The notes: a model not told the origin generated them from the sequence alone. A DNA stretch of 64,000 bases from Aaosphaeria pasadenensis (GCA_022813625.1 JAKLMB010000011.1:620001-684000), one strand, 5' to 3'; shown: positions 1 through 12,867, counted from the stretch's first letter. Translations and numbers: made by a program.

Positions 1-1359
1 GAGTTGGATGGTAGATATAGTTCGAGGGGTGTGCACTGGATCTGGGGCGTTGGAGCTTTCGTCATTGAATGCGGCAATGACCCTTAGGAAGTCGGCTCCG
101 TACTTATTAACGAAGACCCCTCCTATACCGCGAATCTTCTTGAGACGATAGGCGCTATCTGGTCTTGTTCGTGCCATCCTTTTGAGCGCAGCGACCGACG
201 TCACTGCATATGGCTCACAGTTGTGCTTGATCCCTAGCTCGTTGCGACAATTCTCTAATCGGTCATACAACAGCATTTCCGTGCCATTCAAAGGATCTTG
301 GTCCACACTCGATTCGAATGAGGACTTGGGTTTCTTCGACTCGCCGTTGTTTGCCTCTACATTAGCAAGTTGCACTCCTCCACCATCTGCTGTCAAATCG
401 ATAGTTTCAACATTGGTCTGATTTTCTTCGGTTGGGACAATGGTGGTTTTTGCGACTGCGAAGACCTTCTCAGCTGTTGTATACTCTTCACCCTCAACAT
501 CTGAATGCAGGCGAATAGCTTGCCTCCCCGCTCCCTTGAAAGGCAGGTACTTGTCCGCAAGCAGTGGCATAGGTGGAACGGGGTCCATGGCCAATCTCTG
601 CGCATTCATACAATGATACAGCATGGGGCCAGCATAGGCATCGGCAGCCGCATAATTGAGCCTCTTCTTGTGAGGTTGCCAATGGGCATAAATCTCCCTC
701 CTCCAGTTACACTTTCGTATGTCGTCGTCCTTGCACATCGGATATCCGAGATGCTTCTGCACCATCGCCCCAAGGCTCGTGTTCCTGATGACAGTGTTGA
801 CTCGTGACGGTTCGGTCGGTCCATGGGTGACAAGATAGTCAAGGTGACATAACTCGAATATTCCTTTCGCCGTGATGCCGAAGTACTGGAGCAGTCGGCC
901 GCAGTCAGCAGACATGATGTTATGCCCCGTCTTGACGATGGTGGGGCTTTCGATGATCTTGCGTAATGATGGTGCAATTAAATCGTCTGTGGTCTTTCCC
1001 ACATGCTGTCCGATATGGAACAGTGCAATCTGGTGCTCGCTGGCAATTTGTATCATCGATATTTCATCTTGAAGATCCCGTATCTCTCCCTTCTTGTATG
1101 AGATCACCCATTCCATGTCGAATCCCACCAACTCTTCACCCAAGAAAGCTTGAGCGGCATTTTCGGACTGTTCTTTGGTCTTGCAGTAAGTCACCTTGAC
1201 TTCCTCGTTGTTCGGACCTCGATACAAGGTGTGGTCCCAATATGGTTTGTAGTTTATAGTGGGTTCAGCGGCGAGTTTGAATGGTCGGGGCCATGTTTGG
1301 TTCTCCCGAGTTGCATTTCCAGCAACATCTTCGAGGTTGGACGTCGTCTCCTCGAACAT
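1..1359 (-). CDS. 3'-5' exonuclease with HRDC domain (WRN-exonuclease-like), 3' end outside window
   Basis: One uninterrupted minus-strand frame runs from an ATG at 1359 to the left edge (453 codons, no stop), so the C-terminus is missing. A DEDD-type 3'-5' exonuclease domain spans about residues 52-255. Motif I is FDMEW (Asp81, Glu83), motif II is GHNIMSAD (Asn147, Asp152), and motif III is YAAAD (Tyr236, Asp240), the DEDDy pattern of the Werner/RNase D group. An HRDC-like helical segment follows at about 360-430, with the phrase RLKKIRGIGG, after a low-complexity linker. These enzymes remove nucleotides from 3' ends in DNA repair or RNA processing, and HRDC helps bind nucleic acid. An in-frame TAG lies four codons before the ATG; a spliced upstream exon cannot be excluded. 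No helicase domain is visible here. Confidence 0.88.
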   Translation of the reverse strand, partial: MFEETTSNLEDVAGNATRENQTWPRPFKLAAEPTINYKPYWDHTLYRGPNNEEVKVTYCKTKEQSENAAQAFLGEELVGFDMEWVISYKKGEIRDLQDEISMIQIASEHQIALFHIGQHVGKTTDDLIAPSLRKIIESPTIVKTGHNIMSADCGRLLQYFGITAKGIFELCHLDYLVTHGPTEPSRVNTVIRNTSLGAMVQKHLGYPMCKDDDIRKCNWRREIYAHWQPHKKRLNYAAADAYAGPMLYHCMNAQRLAMDPVPPMPLLADKYLPFKGAGRQAIRLHSDVEGEEYTTAEKVFAVAKTTIVPTEENQTNVETIDLTADGGGVQLANVEANNGESKKPKSSFESSVDQDPLNGTEMLLYDRLENCRNELGIKHNCEPYAVTSVAALKRMARTRPDSAYRLKKIRGIGGVFVNKYGADFLRVIAAFNDESSNAPDPVHTPRTISTIQL

Positions 1360-2637
1360 GTGTCCAGCCTATAGATGCCTAGGTGTATGACTCTTCTTCA
1401 GCCTCGTCGAATGATTGGGTCGTTAGACACTTCAAATGCTCCTGGCCTTGAATGATATATACTGCGTAATAAAGCCAAAGATGAACTAATAAGAGACATG
1501 AATTGATGAATAGAAGGCAAGAGTTTGGTAAGATCTCTATCGTCCAATATTGATGTTGTTGTTCAGCTTCAAGATAGCCGCCGGGGTTCAGGTGCTTCAA
1601 GCACGGACCCTCTTGGGTGGTGATCTTCAGTGATCGCGGGGGCACGTGTGACAAACGCGCGAACACATGATGCCTATTTGGGCAATTCATTCATTGAAAG
1701 CCTCAGGTAGAGGAAGCCATGGTTATTCTTTTCACGAACACTCTCTCTGTTTATTCTTCTTAGTTGAGTCCAAGAATCTTTGTAACACTATTTCTTGCCA
1801 CGAACTAAATTTGGTAGCATTGCACCCATAACAAGCCCAAAACAGTGACCTTTCCTGAGACGATGATACCTGGTTGGTGTTGATTTTGTGCTCGGTAGAC
1901 CATCTGTCTGAACGTTCAAAAAGGTTTTAAATAGCTCACTTGGTGACGCAGAGCATGATGACGCGCAATCGACACATTCCGAGGACTTGAGGGGGTTGCC
2001 TTTACCATCTGTCATATTTTCTTGGAGATCCACCTGAGCGATTTGACATCGCAAATGGCGGGCTAGCAAAATATGTTAATTCCCTCTTTGATGTTTCATT
2101 CTCCTTCCGTCAAGTTTCTTGATCATTGAAGTTGACGTCATATCTCAAGGTTCTCACGATGCTCGACTTCATCCATTCTCGGCTGAACATATCGGGTCTC
2201 CTATTACCGACATTACTGCTCACTCCACATGTTCATTATTCCTCATGATTCCGGATTTCGATTCCGATCATTTCAAGGATCGAATTTGCCTATTTGAGGG
2301 TCAGCGTGTTGCCAAGGCAGTCAGTGTCGCCTTTCCCACGCTCTGAGTTTCAAAACTCGCCTCAAACCATGGCTCACCCTCAGTATCTACCGGAGAATAT
2401 TCATGCATCTCGAATGCATGCCAATTGACATGCGCCGCGATGGATTCAACGGCTTGGTATTCTTGATGCGGGGATATGGACGCGTAACGTCTTTCCTCCA
2501 TTATATATTCGCCATGGGAGCTGGTCATGTACTACACACACATTTCGCTCTAACCTCTGCGAGGATTGCCACAATTCACGTCCTCTTCTGTAAATACGAC
2601 CATTCAACTTTAATAGACCTTTTCTAGATACTCAATT
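1360..2637. other. Intergenic region, no gene recognised
   Basis: The 1.28 kb between the divergently transcribed exonuclease and PEBP-like genes holds only short overlapping frames without recognisable domains. It should contain both promoters. The open frame at 1788-2069 (minus) has no family resemblance that I can see. Confidence 0.6.
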
Positions 2638-3450
2638 ATGTTCACCTCTACCATCTTCCTACTTACTTTGGCCGGAATTGCGCGGGCGCAAACCCCCCAG
2701 GGCTTCACGCCCTCCGTCAACACCAAACTCGACGTCTTCTTCAACTCCACAAGCGTAGCCACACCCGGCCAACGACTCACAAAAGCCAGTCAGTCACCAC
2801 CTCTCCCTGCCTCATTAACCATCAATCAAACATACTAACCCTCTGCAGCCACCGCATCCCAACCCCAACTCGCGCTTCCCGCCACCGCAAATGTCTCCTC
2901 CTCAGAGTCCTACATCTTCGTAATGATAGACCTCGACGTCCCGCCCGCAGAAGGCGAAACAACCCGCCGCACGATCCTGCACGCCATGATCACCGACTTC
3001 AAAGCCACCTCGCAAGCAGTTGGATCCAGCGGCTCGCGACTCCTCGCGTCCCAAGAGAAAGGCCCCGCCGCGTACATCGGTCCCTCGCCGCCAGCGACAG
3101 ACAGCACGCCGCACCGCTACGTGGAACTGCTATTTCAACAGCCCGAGCGGGAGTTGAGTGTCAGCGAGGCGGACTTCGAGGACATACAGTCGAGGATTGG
3201 ATTCGAGATTGAGCAGTTTGCGCAGCAGAATGGGTTGGGGGAGCCGCTGGCGGCGAACTTCTTCACGGTTAGTGGGCAGCCTGGTGGTGGTGCGAGTGGG
3301 ACGGCTGGGAGCTTTGGTACGGCGACGGGGAGTGGCGGCATCGTGAGGAATACGCTTGCGCCTGAGGAGTTTGAGGGGAGGGCTGGGAGGGTGGATTTCT
3401 CGTTGGGGTTTGTGGGGTTGGTTGGGGGGGTGGTTTTGGCTGTCGTGTAG
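2638..3450 (+). CDS. Secreted PEBP-like (phosphatidylethanolamine-binding) protein
   Basis: Two exons, 2638-2788 and 2849-3450, flank a 60-nt intron (GTCAGT...CTAAC...GCAG) and give 250 aa. The N-terminus is a signal peptide ending near ARAQ (residues 1-18). The phrase FVMIDLDVPP matches the first conserved PEBP motif, and GPSPPATDSTPHRYVELLF matches the second (GP.PP...HRYV). A Gly/Ser-rich stretch follows, and the last ~18 residues are hydrophobic with no charged residue after them, which suits GPI attachment. PEBP proteins bind phospholipid head groups or inhibit serine proteases such as carboxypeptidase Y. A secreted, wall- or membrane-tethered form is common in filamentous fungi. The molecular target is unknown. 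Confidence 0.85.
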
Positions 3451-3805
3451 TTAAAGCAAGATCATGAATTTAACGATTGAAATGCTTGCTTGATGATGAG
3501 TGTCTTCTGCGCGATTTGTTTTGCTTCAAGGATTGAGGTCACAAATGACATGACTTGACGACAAGGTTATCATTTCGCATTGGAGAAGCATTACTTTATT
3601 CAGGTCTATTGTGATCTATGCTAATTCCTAGTCATGCCTATATTCATGTCGGGATTTTGTCTTTATGCATTCGTAAAGTCTTTTCTTTCTATCCACATTT
3701 ATGTGTGCGTGTATGTCATCAGCCCGTCTCGACCAAACACCACATCATGCAACGTCGTAAAGTCATGATCAATTTGTATCCTGTTCCCTCCGTCGGCACG
3801 TTCAA
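3451..3805. other. Intergenic region between convergent genes
   Basis: These 355 nt separate the stops of the PEBP-like gene (+) and the helicase gene (-). They probably hold both 3' UTRs and no further gene. Confidence 0.6.
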
Positions 3806-6800
3806 CTAAGCCCACATGGCCCTGAACTTAGTGTCGAAGTCCTCTCGCAACATCTTGAATGCCTTGAGAACGTTCATTAGGTCCGCACCTTCCTCCCAGG
3901 CTGGCTTCTCTGCCATCGCGGATTGCTTCTTCTTCTCTTCCCTCTTCGCTGCAATTTCCTCTTGGAAGTCTTCTTCATCCGCATCGTCATCCCATGAGTC
4001 GGCCACCTTCTTTTTCTTCTTCGTCTGCACGGTGAGATCTTGTTTGGCGGCTCCGAATTTGTTTGGCATCGAGGTTGTTGAGGCAGTCTCGTAGCCCGAG
4101 TCCTCAGGCAGAAGCTCGTCTTCTTTGCGCTCCTCTTCTTCCTCGCCTTCTCCTCGGACGTCGGTGAAGTCGAGATCGGACGCAGAGGTAAGATTCATGA
4201 AGGTCGAGAGACTGGTGACAATAGTGGCTAATACCATGCTAAAGTCATTGAGAACGTACCAAACGTCGCCGCTACGGATCTTATTCGCAGACGCGAGAGC
4301 AGCAACATCTCCATGCGTGAAGAAATCATACAAGTACGCGTTCAGTGGTAGCTCGGACTCCTCGGGATACAAGGGAACATATGGAACCACAGCCTCTTCG
4401 AGGAAGACTCCAGATCGAGCAGTATTGCATAGGTCGTGGACCGAGTCGAATTGATCATCGTGGCCAGAAAGAGCAACGAACGCCGAGCGAACGTCGGTGG
4501 GAGGACGACGCTCAAGGGATCGGGCATGCGTTGGGACATCCTCGCCGCCGATCTTGATCTGAGTAAGTGGCAACTTGTCATCCGATTCGTCGATATGCTT
4601 TTCGACAAACGTTTGAACATAGGCGGTGAATATTTCGAGTGTTGAGCTGTTGTGGCTACGTAGAATGTGTGCGGCGTCAGTGGGCATTGGTGGTAAGAAG
4701 ACGAGCGACTGGCTCTTCTTCACGGCCTCGTCAACATATTCCTCATCGGCCTGTCGGCAGTACACGCGACCAAACAAATGGGCCAATGTCAACATCAATT
4801 CCTTCAAAACATTCTCGGAATTCTGCTCCACATTTGCGCACAGCTTATGGAAGAATCCATCCTTCAGTAACGCATGGAAAGCGAAAGCCGAGTTCTCGGC
4901 GAAATAGAGATGGCTTACGCATCCGGCGAAGTTCAATGGCGCGCCGCGAGGGTCAAGCAGAAATTGTCGACGCAAGTACTCGATTGAAAAGCGTAGATGA
5001 TGTAGCACTGTCATCTTCGATTCTTCCCCACCAAGATACAGGCGTGGTTGAGATAAAAGAGCATTGATGGACCGAATGGCAAAAGGCGATTCTTTCGACT
5101 CATTCAACAATGTGAACAGCCTCAAAACCAGCGTTGTGGTAATGGGAAAGTGACCATTGAGGTCCGGGAGACGAGAGCTGACCAGCCTGTGGACTTTACC
5201 AAGGGAGATACCGTGAAAGACAACGTTTCCAAGCATGTCAAAGCCTCGACGACCTGCACGACCTGCAGCCTGTCGATAGTTTAGAGCTGAGAGGAAGACG
5301 GAGTCACCAGAAAAGACGACAGTCTTGCAAGGCATGTTGATACCAAGAGCGAGGGTGCCTGTAGCAATGACTACCCTTAGGAATCCCTTCCTGAATAGCA
5401 TTTCAACGACCTGGCGGTACTTTCTGTTCATACCAGCGTGATGGATTCCAATGCCTCTCCTTAATGCATCGAGCAACCATTGGGGCACTTCACGTCGGAT
5501 AAGTTCCTTGAAGTGCTTCGCAAGCTCCTCCAGAGATGCCTTCCTCTTGTCGGCAAAGTGAAAGCCGTCTTGTGGGTTTTCCGGATCAAAGGACGCCCAT
5601 GGGCTAGCGTCACTGGAGGCCGCATCTCTCATCAAGTCGGCTTTCGACAAGACCTCATCGTCGCCCCCACCTCCTTTCTTTTTCGACACCTTCGGAGGAC
5701 CGCGCTTGTCCGCCTTAGCCATAGCCTTCTTCCAGGTCTCCCAGGCTTGAAGGTCGGACTTCCACTTCGGACTGGTCTCCTTCCAGGAAGCTTCGGTCTC
5801 TACAAGTTGCTTCAAGAGGTTTTGACCGATCTTCTCAACAATGCCTCGATCATAGTTGAAAATGATACCAGGGAGTGCATCCTGGGAGTGTAGGTTTTCC
5901 AACAGTGGCAAGACACCGTCGATGTCATGGCTCACTTCTACTTCGTTAAGTTCTTCATGATCTTCGACTACAGTCTTCGTATCAACAATCTCCTTTGTGC
6001 CTTCGTCCTTTATTGGATCTTCGAGCATGTTTGCGTCCCGGCTAAGATCTTCATGGACGGCATCAAAAGGAGAATTAGAATCTGCCAGCCAAGCCTTAAG
6101 AACTTCCTTAATTGATGCTTCCCATTTGATGATATCGATCTTCTTCACCACATTTGGTAATGCCGAAGCTGGGTCCAGCAATTTATCTAATGTGTAGCCT
6201 GGCTTTTGATGTTTAGACATGCTCTCCCACAAAGTGAGACAGTCTCGGGCTTCAAGACTGAAATCGCTGGGTACACCTCTGCCCCGGTTCACTAAACTCG
6301 TGATTGGGTGCAAAAACGTGAAATCTTTGGCATTATCCAAGCCCAATTGTGCGAAAGCGCGATTGTCGGAAAGACCCTCAAACTTGTAGGCCTTTGGAGG
6401 CGTATATACAAATTTTCGAAGGTCGCTGTATCGGTGTGGGTGCTGCACCATGCGCATCTTATTTCCAACGGCTTCTTGGGTCGAGGTGAGCCAAGCATTG
6501 AATTCTTGCGGATTTCCAATAGTCGCAGACAAAGCGATGATTGGGCAAGGAGCCAACAGCAACAACTGTTCCCAAACTAGACCATCCTCAGCTTGGCCAA
6601 TACAATGAACTTCATCGAAGATGATCCATTTCACACGTTGTGACCATGACTTTGCATTGCTTGGAGCTAGCAGCATCATCTGCAGGATGTGGGGGACTGT
6701 GACCAAGATCTGACAACCCGTTGGGTTGTTAATTCGGTAATCACCGGTGTGGATACCCCAAACGGAATTTCCGCCATACTCATATCGTTTCGAGAAGCGT

Positions 6801-9322
6801 GCTTGGACTTCAGCTGCGATTTGATTGACCAAGGCTTTGGTAGGTGCAACGTAGACGAGGATATCGTCATTGTTGGCTTCGAGAACCTGCTTCATGGCGT
6901 AAAAGGAGATGAAGGTCTTTCCTGCTGACGTCGGAGCGATAACCAGCAAACTGTTCCTGGCATCAATCTCGTCAAGGACTTTACGTTGCCATGCGTCGGG
7001 TTCGAAGGGAACGCGATGATCAGGTGCAGAGTCTATGCTTCGCTCGAAGTATGGACCGCAATGCAGAAGTTGAAACTTTTGCGCTGGTAGGGGAATCGTG
7101 ATATCTATAGTCGGGGAAGCCTTCAATACGAAATTGAAGGACAACGCACGATCCTCAGTGGGCGATGGTAACACGAGTTGAGGCAATTTGAGATGTTTGT
7201 TTGAAGTGGTCAAAGAATTGGCGATAGTCTTGGTGATAGGACGACGAAACTTTTGGAAAGAACTGATTGTGTCGAAAACCAGAGCAGCGAGATGTAAGTT
7301 TTGCTCCTTTTGATTGTTCCTGCAAAATCCGATCCACATCTCCAAGAGGATGTTAAGTTGGTAGAGGCGGACCTCAGCTTCAAGGGTGTCGCGCTTGAGA
7401 TCATTGTTGAGCGTGTTCTGGTACTGTCTTGCCTTTTGGTACTTTGTGGCCAGATTCGGTTCTTGATCCAGTGTTTTGCATGATAACTTCCATCCTTGTA
7501 TGATCTTTTCTGCACTTGCCTCGTCCTTCTTAGACTTTTGTGCGGCAATATCTGCCAACATGGCTTGCTTTTTGGACATAGCAGGCTTCTTATTGTTCTT
7601 TGCGTTAGCCTTTCCCTTTGCATTGCCTTGAGCAACTTCCGCTGGAGGTGCAGTTGGTGCTTTGCTCCCTTTAACACCGGTAGTAATGATTTCCGGCTCG
7701 AGCGCCTTGCCAACTGCATTGGTAAGACTCGCTGCATAAGCTGTCATGTCGGCCATAAACCACTGGTTGCGGCGGTTAGCAAAGAACGCTTGCTTCTTGG
7801 ACCGTGCAAGTTGTTCCTCCCTGATTTTGGGGTCCACTGGTCGCTTGCTGTTGTGCCAGTTAAAGGCCTCACGGAAGACCATTGCCGACGTACTCTCTGG
7901 TTCATCCCCAGATCGATCCACAACCAGCTCGACGGGTGACAAATGTTTATCGAACACAGTGTTAGAGAATGGTAGCACAGCGTAGGTATGGTCGGACTTG
8001 TTGAGCTTGTCGAATTTTGCCTGCGATAGTGGCTTCGAAGGTGGAGCACTGGACTCGCCCAGAGGGAATTTGATCGCATCAACGAGGATTCGGAACCTAT
8101 CGCCGGCACCCAGAGACTCGTCTTCAAGACAGGCCGCGAAAAGCTTCCCATCTACGAGATCGGCTACGTCACAGACGAGACCCAACTTGGAAACATCATT
8201 TTGCCAGTGTACCGATTGTAGTATGCGTCTGCTCTCTGAACAGAACTCTACTATGAAATCTGTACCATCTTCGTCAAGATCGATGTCTTTGGGAAGTCGA
8301 GCGGTAAGTGGGAGTTCAGACAGCAAAGCGAGATGACGAAGAAAAGCAGAACACTGCTCCATGTCAATGTCTTCCGAAGAACTAAGCTTCAAGAGAGTCA
8401 GAAAAGTTAGGTACTCGCGTTCCGTAAGTTGGCTGGATGCGCGTGAATGAATGGAGCTCAGGCGACTCTGATCATACGGGACGGAATCTTGCTCGTCATT
8501 GCTAGGTTCGTCCGTTACATAGGACTAATGATCTGTTAGCTCTGGAATTAAACAAATTAAGATGAAAGGTAGAATCGGTGGATCATTTACCGTCTGCTGC
8601 TGTGATACGTCGTGTCTTTTGGCCCGGGAGTTCTCCAGGACCGTAGTGACCACCTTGGTATCCCGGAACGTAAGGCCATTCACCAATGCGGCATTATAAC
8701 CCCTCTCAACGAACCAGAATATGAGCATACGGAACATGGTCTTAACTCTTTCATTTTGCTCTTGATCTTCATTCTGGGCGGTAGCCGAATCTTTGTCAAG
8801 GATCTTTCGGTCACGTGAAGAGCCTGACACGGCACCATCGTGGCATAATATGAAATATACATCTGTAGTACGAAGGTATTCTGCGAACCTCGTTGAATGT
8901 ACAGAGGGAAAATTGTGGACCTCAATGTCTGGATGAAGAGACTTGAGATTTGCATCCAAATGTCGGATGATGGCAGCTCTCGCCAGTAGATATTTCTGCC
9001 GATCATCGGCAGACACATGCTGCGGTACACACAACTCGCGATGCTGATCGAAGAAGGCAATATGGAAATTGCACCGTCGAACAACAAGGCTGCGTAGGAA
9101 GCTCTCAATAGCATATACAGCGTGAAGAAGTTGAAAGTTTGGATTGAAATCGATCTGCTTATCGGTGAAGCAATGCAACAGTATGGAGTCTCCCTCGATG
9201 ATGAACAACTCCTCGCCCGCGTAATCGCCTACAAGATCAACGCGGCGGCTATACACTTTGGAGTACCAGTCAAGAACTGGACTGAGGGCCTGCTCTGCAG
9301 AAGAGCCATTGCTGTCGGCCAT
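3806..9322 (-). CDS. DDX60-type DEVH-box (Ski2-like) RNA helicase
   Basis: Two exons, 9322-8591 and 8524-3806, join in phase 0 across a 66-nt intron (GTAAAT...ATTAG) and give 1816 aa. Exon 1 alone looks like a separate 265-aa gene, but it is the N-terminal region typical of fungal DDX60-like helicases (DWYSKVYSRRVDLVGDYAGE near residue 18). The ATPase core has Walker A APTSAGKT (residues 774-781), Walker B DEVH (881-884), SAT motif SATIGN, and a helicase C part near 1310-1410 with IHHAGM, ATGTLALGINMP and motif VI QAAGRAGRRG. A Lys-rich segment lies at about 530-590 and acidic/Lys-rich tracts lie near the C-terminus. Vertebrate DDX60 is an RNA-sensing, antiviral-associated helicase; fungal homologues are poorly characterised. 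RNA surveillance in the cytoplasm is inferred. Confidence 0.92.
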
Positions 9323-10030
9323 GATGTGGGAACTAGTAGACCGAGCGCTGGAGGCGAACGGGGTGATGCAGAGGTGAGAGAAGGAGCGGGACAGTCAACA
9401 TTGGACGAAGAGGTCGTATAGAGAATGCTTTTGTGTCAAGACGAGACAGTGCAGATGGTTGGAGATGATGATGGTGATAATGATTGATGTTTTTTTGATT
9501 GTCTGTCTGATGGCAAGTGCAGGGAGTAGGTGTATGTAGCACACGGCACAAGAAGTGATTTGATTGCTTCCGCAGTGATTGGCGGGGGTGTGGGCCTGCA
9601 GCAAGAAGAGTTGAGGCGAATTACTGATGAAGTCTTGCTTGTTTGAGAAATTGTTTGCACAAGAGAAACAAGTCCAAGTGGGCGGCGGTTATGGGCCCGT
9701 CTCGCTTAAGACTGTTACTAATCCTATAACAGACTAGTGAGTGAGCCGTTCCGGCCGGCCGTAGCCGTATCCATATGTCTTTAGAAACCTGTACCATCCG
9801 ATTCAGCCCGCCGTTCTCTTCCATACTGTGGAAAGGAAATACCATTCGACCGAGGCAATGTCCTTTTCCTATTATAACTACTCCGTACTACATTGATTTT
9901 AAATTCCTTACTTTTATCTTCTTCCTAAACCTCCATCATTTCGCTATGTGCTGATCCTTAAGAAGCAAATGATCCCCAAGTCCTAAATGGAACCCGAATG
10001 GAACCAACACGCTCAATCCCAAGAATGGGC
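9323..10030. other. Intergenic region upstream of helicase gene
   Basis: About 700 nt between the helicase start and the stop of the DUF4360 gene (both minus). It presumably contains the helicase promoter. No gene recognised. Confidence 0.6.
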
Positions 10031-10746
10031 CTAGCATTTCCTCCACCCAAGATTGAGGACTTCGCCAAAAGCCGCATCCGCTGAATCTCCTTTTACATGG
10101 CCATTTGAAGTCGACACTGTGGATGACAATGAGACCGACAGACTGAGCTGAAACTTCGCTGAGGCTTTGGTTGAGCATATGGACTGTTCTCCATCCCCTG
10201 CCTCCCCATCTTTGTGTAACAGAAAGTCATCCTTGAACGGACCCGTCAACTTCTTTTGGGTGTTGCCCTATGGGAAAGTAAGAGACGGAAAGATCATGGA
10301 TGCGAGGAAAGGCATACCTTGCCCTTGATGTCCAGGTTCGTCTTTGGGTCGATCCACTTCCATCTCGACACCAAGCTTGCATCGATACCCTTACCGAGAT
10401 CGACATAACCTCTGAAGTCGACGGATTTGACGTCAAAAGCCCAACCTGGTGACGCCATGGTCACATTGACCCTGCAGAACGCTCTTTTCTTAGTGCTGCC
10501 TGCTTTGGGGCCAATCGCAGCCTGGAAATCATCGAAAATCAGAGTCATAAAATTGTTGTCCTCCGATATGAAAACTCCAACTGAGCCGGCACGACATCCG
10601 CTTCCCTCGGTATCCACGTCTGGGGCATCGACGTCGACCTTCTGTATGGTTGCAGCACCTTTGGGTGGTTTGGTAGCCGCTTGTGGAAGAGCAGAAACGA
10701 AGGAGCAGAATATGAAATATGACACAATGACGAATGACGGTAGCAT
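10031..10746 (-). CDS. Secreted DUF4360-family protein
   Basis: Two exons, 10746-10318 and 10267-10031, flank a 49-nt intron (GTATGC...CATAG, phase 0) and encode 221 aa. The chosen ATG opens a clear signal peptide (MLPSFVIVSYFIFCSFVSA); an upstream frame extension lacks such a start. The mature part shows DUF4360 features: a GSGCRAGS N-terminal phrase, an FDDF strand, a conserved Cys in RAFCRVN, the VDFRGYVDLGKG phrase, a second Cys pair and a C-terminal WRKC ending exactly at the stop. The function of DUF4360 is unknown. Members are small, Cys-containing, secreted beta-rich proteins abundant in Ascomycota. The Lys/Asp-rich loop around the exon junction is unusually polar. Confidence 0.87.
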
Positions 10747-12867
10747 GGTGGCGTTAAAGAACAATCGAGACGGAAGAAGAGATTGTGTGTTTCCTGCTCG
10801 CACTCTGGAAGTATCAAGCGAGCCTTTAAAGAACATACTTCCATATAGTACAACATCCACAATTCGGAGATTATACTTAGCCAGGCCCTTCCGAGCGACT
10901 TATACCCGCAACACGCACGAACCGTTCGATTAAACAAGGCGGCTATACCCGCAGAGATATTCATTCAGAGCTCTGCATGATAATTCGGCCCTGCGTCGAG
11001 ATCCTTCTACGCCGGATTAGGCTCTTCCATAGTATGTCTCGAATCCAAGTCAGCCGAAAATAGATGGATGCATCCTCTCAAATTCCCATCCTGGACCCCA
11101 AGAGTTCATCAGTGACTATGGACTTCGTGTTCGCTTTCAATTGTTGTCAAATTCGCCAATGAGAGGGTGTTCGCGTGTCACTTTTAGCCGGCATTATGAA
11201 CACAGTCTGACATCCATGGTCTTTCCGGTCTACCGGATTACCGATAAAATGAATTACCCTGGAATCCTGCAGTAGTTCGAACAAAAGGTTACACTCTGCC
11301 GGCACCAGGTACTTTGAAGTATATGATCTCAGCCCCGGTTTGGCATACAGATTGCATATCTGGACAAGAGACTGCAGACTCGACAGGTGGACAATAATCA
11401 TCAATTTCGAGACCTTTATTCGCACCTCCACACGACTATTGTCGTAGCGGCAGATTTTGAAGCTTCTCCGGGCGACTTATGGCAACAATTCATGAGCAAA
11501 CACTTCGTATCCTCAAACCATATATGCAGTCAGCCGAAGCCACCACCACACTGCTGGGTCCTTCCAATGTTCTCAATACTAGGATGTTGGACTGCTTAGT
11601 AGATGATTGTTCCTCAAGAAGGCATTCAAGTTTCACATTTAAGCTCTCGACCTCTTTCGATTTGCGCGGCACTCGTCGCGTATTGCCCTATTGGGATATG
11701 ATCTTTCGAATGAATGGACAACAGAACGCCAGGCTGCTGCATGTATGACATTCAATAAAAGGGGTTACGAAACATCATCGAATCGCATATTCCCAACTCT
11801 GTTAAGTTGTTGGCAGAACCCTATGCATCGGCAAGGCAGCATGAAATCTGGTGAAGAAGAGGTGATTCCAGTTCTCAGCCCCAGTTCATAAGAAACCCGA
11901 TGCGAGCCAGAAGCCTGCAAGCTATCAAAACATCAATCATTTAGTACAAAGCCGCTATCACTAATAGAGCCTCGCTGCATGCCCTTCATCGGTTCAGCAT
12001 GCAATTCCACCTCAACCATGGATGTCCACGGGAATGTACTACCGGTCCCCGCATCTCCGCTCAGGCTCACACGTTTAGTAAGGAAAGGCTACTCACCTGC
12101 CGCTAAGCATTGTTGACAATATTGGCCGCAACCTTCCGTTTCGAGGTCAACAATTAGGAGCGCTGAAGTCATTGGCCTTGGTATGCTAAGATGCTTATTG
12201 TTGGGTGCCATAATGTCCGGAAAGCATCAACCTGATACCATCAGCAAAGAGCTGACCAACCCGCAATATACCAAGGGAAGGATCAACAACACAAAGCCTG
12301 CGCGAAGATGCAGAGCTTGATGACGGCCACTCCTTGCATCCTTTTCCGATGCGCATCTATTGAAGTATTCGGTCACGAGAGTAACGCCAGGGAGACTGTT
12401 CTCGCCCAAGAACCTACAAGTATTGTGACTCACAGGACAGCATGAAGGAGCTATCATTGATTGAGTTGAGAGGTCCAATTGGCCTATTCAATTGTGAATG
12501 CAGAATCAAGAGCAGTTGCTGCGAATATGTTTGTAATGTTCTCGGGATTCTCGCCGAACTGCACGCTAATCGCACTCGAAATCGCCTAGCCGGCCCCATA
12601 GTCGATCGAAATGCCTCAACGGAAAACGGCCCCGGATATGCATTTTCAATCGAATGTAACCAATCATGAGTTGTTCAAGAGAATTGCATGACTCTTGATC
12701 AGGAAGGACTAATGCATCTTCAACATCGTGACGCTACCGACTTCGGGACCCATATTTTTCTTCCCCAGCCCGGGGACCCGTTTGTTCCTTCGTTCTTCAA
12801 TTTTCGCTTTAAATATCTGCCATTCGTCACTCTGCAATGAGCGTTTCATGAGCATCAAGATATCAAA
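10747..12867. other. 2.1-kb intergenic region, no gene recognised
   Basis: Only short frames occur (none beyond about 94 codons) and none shows a domain or convincing intron joins. It holds the divergent promoters of the DUF4360 and MFS genes. A small, fast-evolving gene could be missed here. Confidence 0.5.
12808..12815 (+). promoter_or_regulatory. TATA-like element upstream of MFS gene
   Basis: TTTAAATA lies about 55 nt before the ATG at 12868, after a pyrimidine-rich tract. The position suits a core promoter, but no start site is known. Confidence 0.35.

Noticed and set aside
1788..2069. 93-codon minus-strand frame as a small gene
   Set aside because: No signal peptide, domain or splice support, and it lies in a region that must hold promoters.
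8525..9322. Separate 265-aa gene upstream of the helicase
   Set aside because: Its last 21 codons are intron sequence; a clean phase-0 splice joins it to the helicase and restores the family N-terminus.
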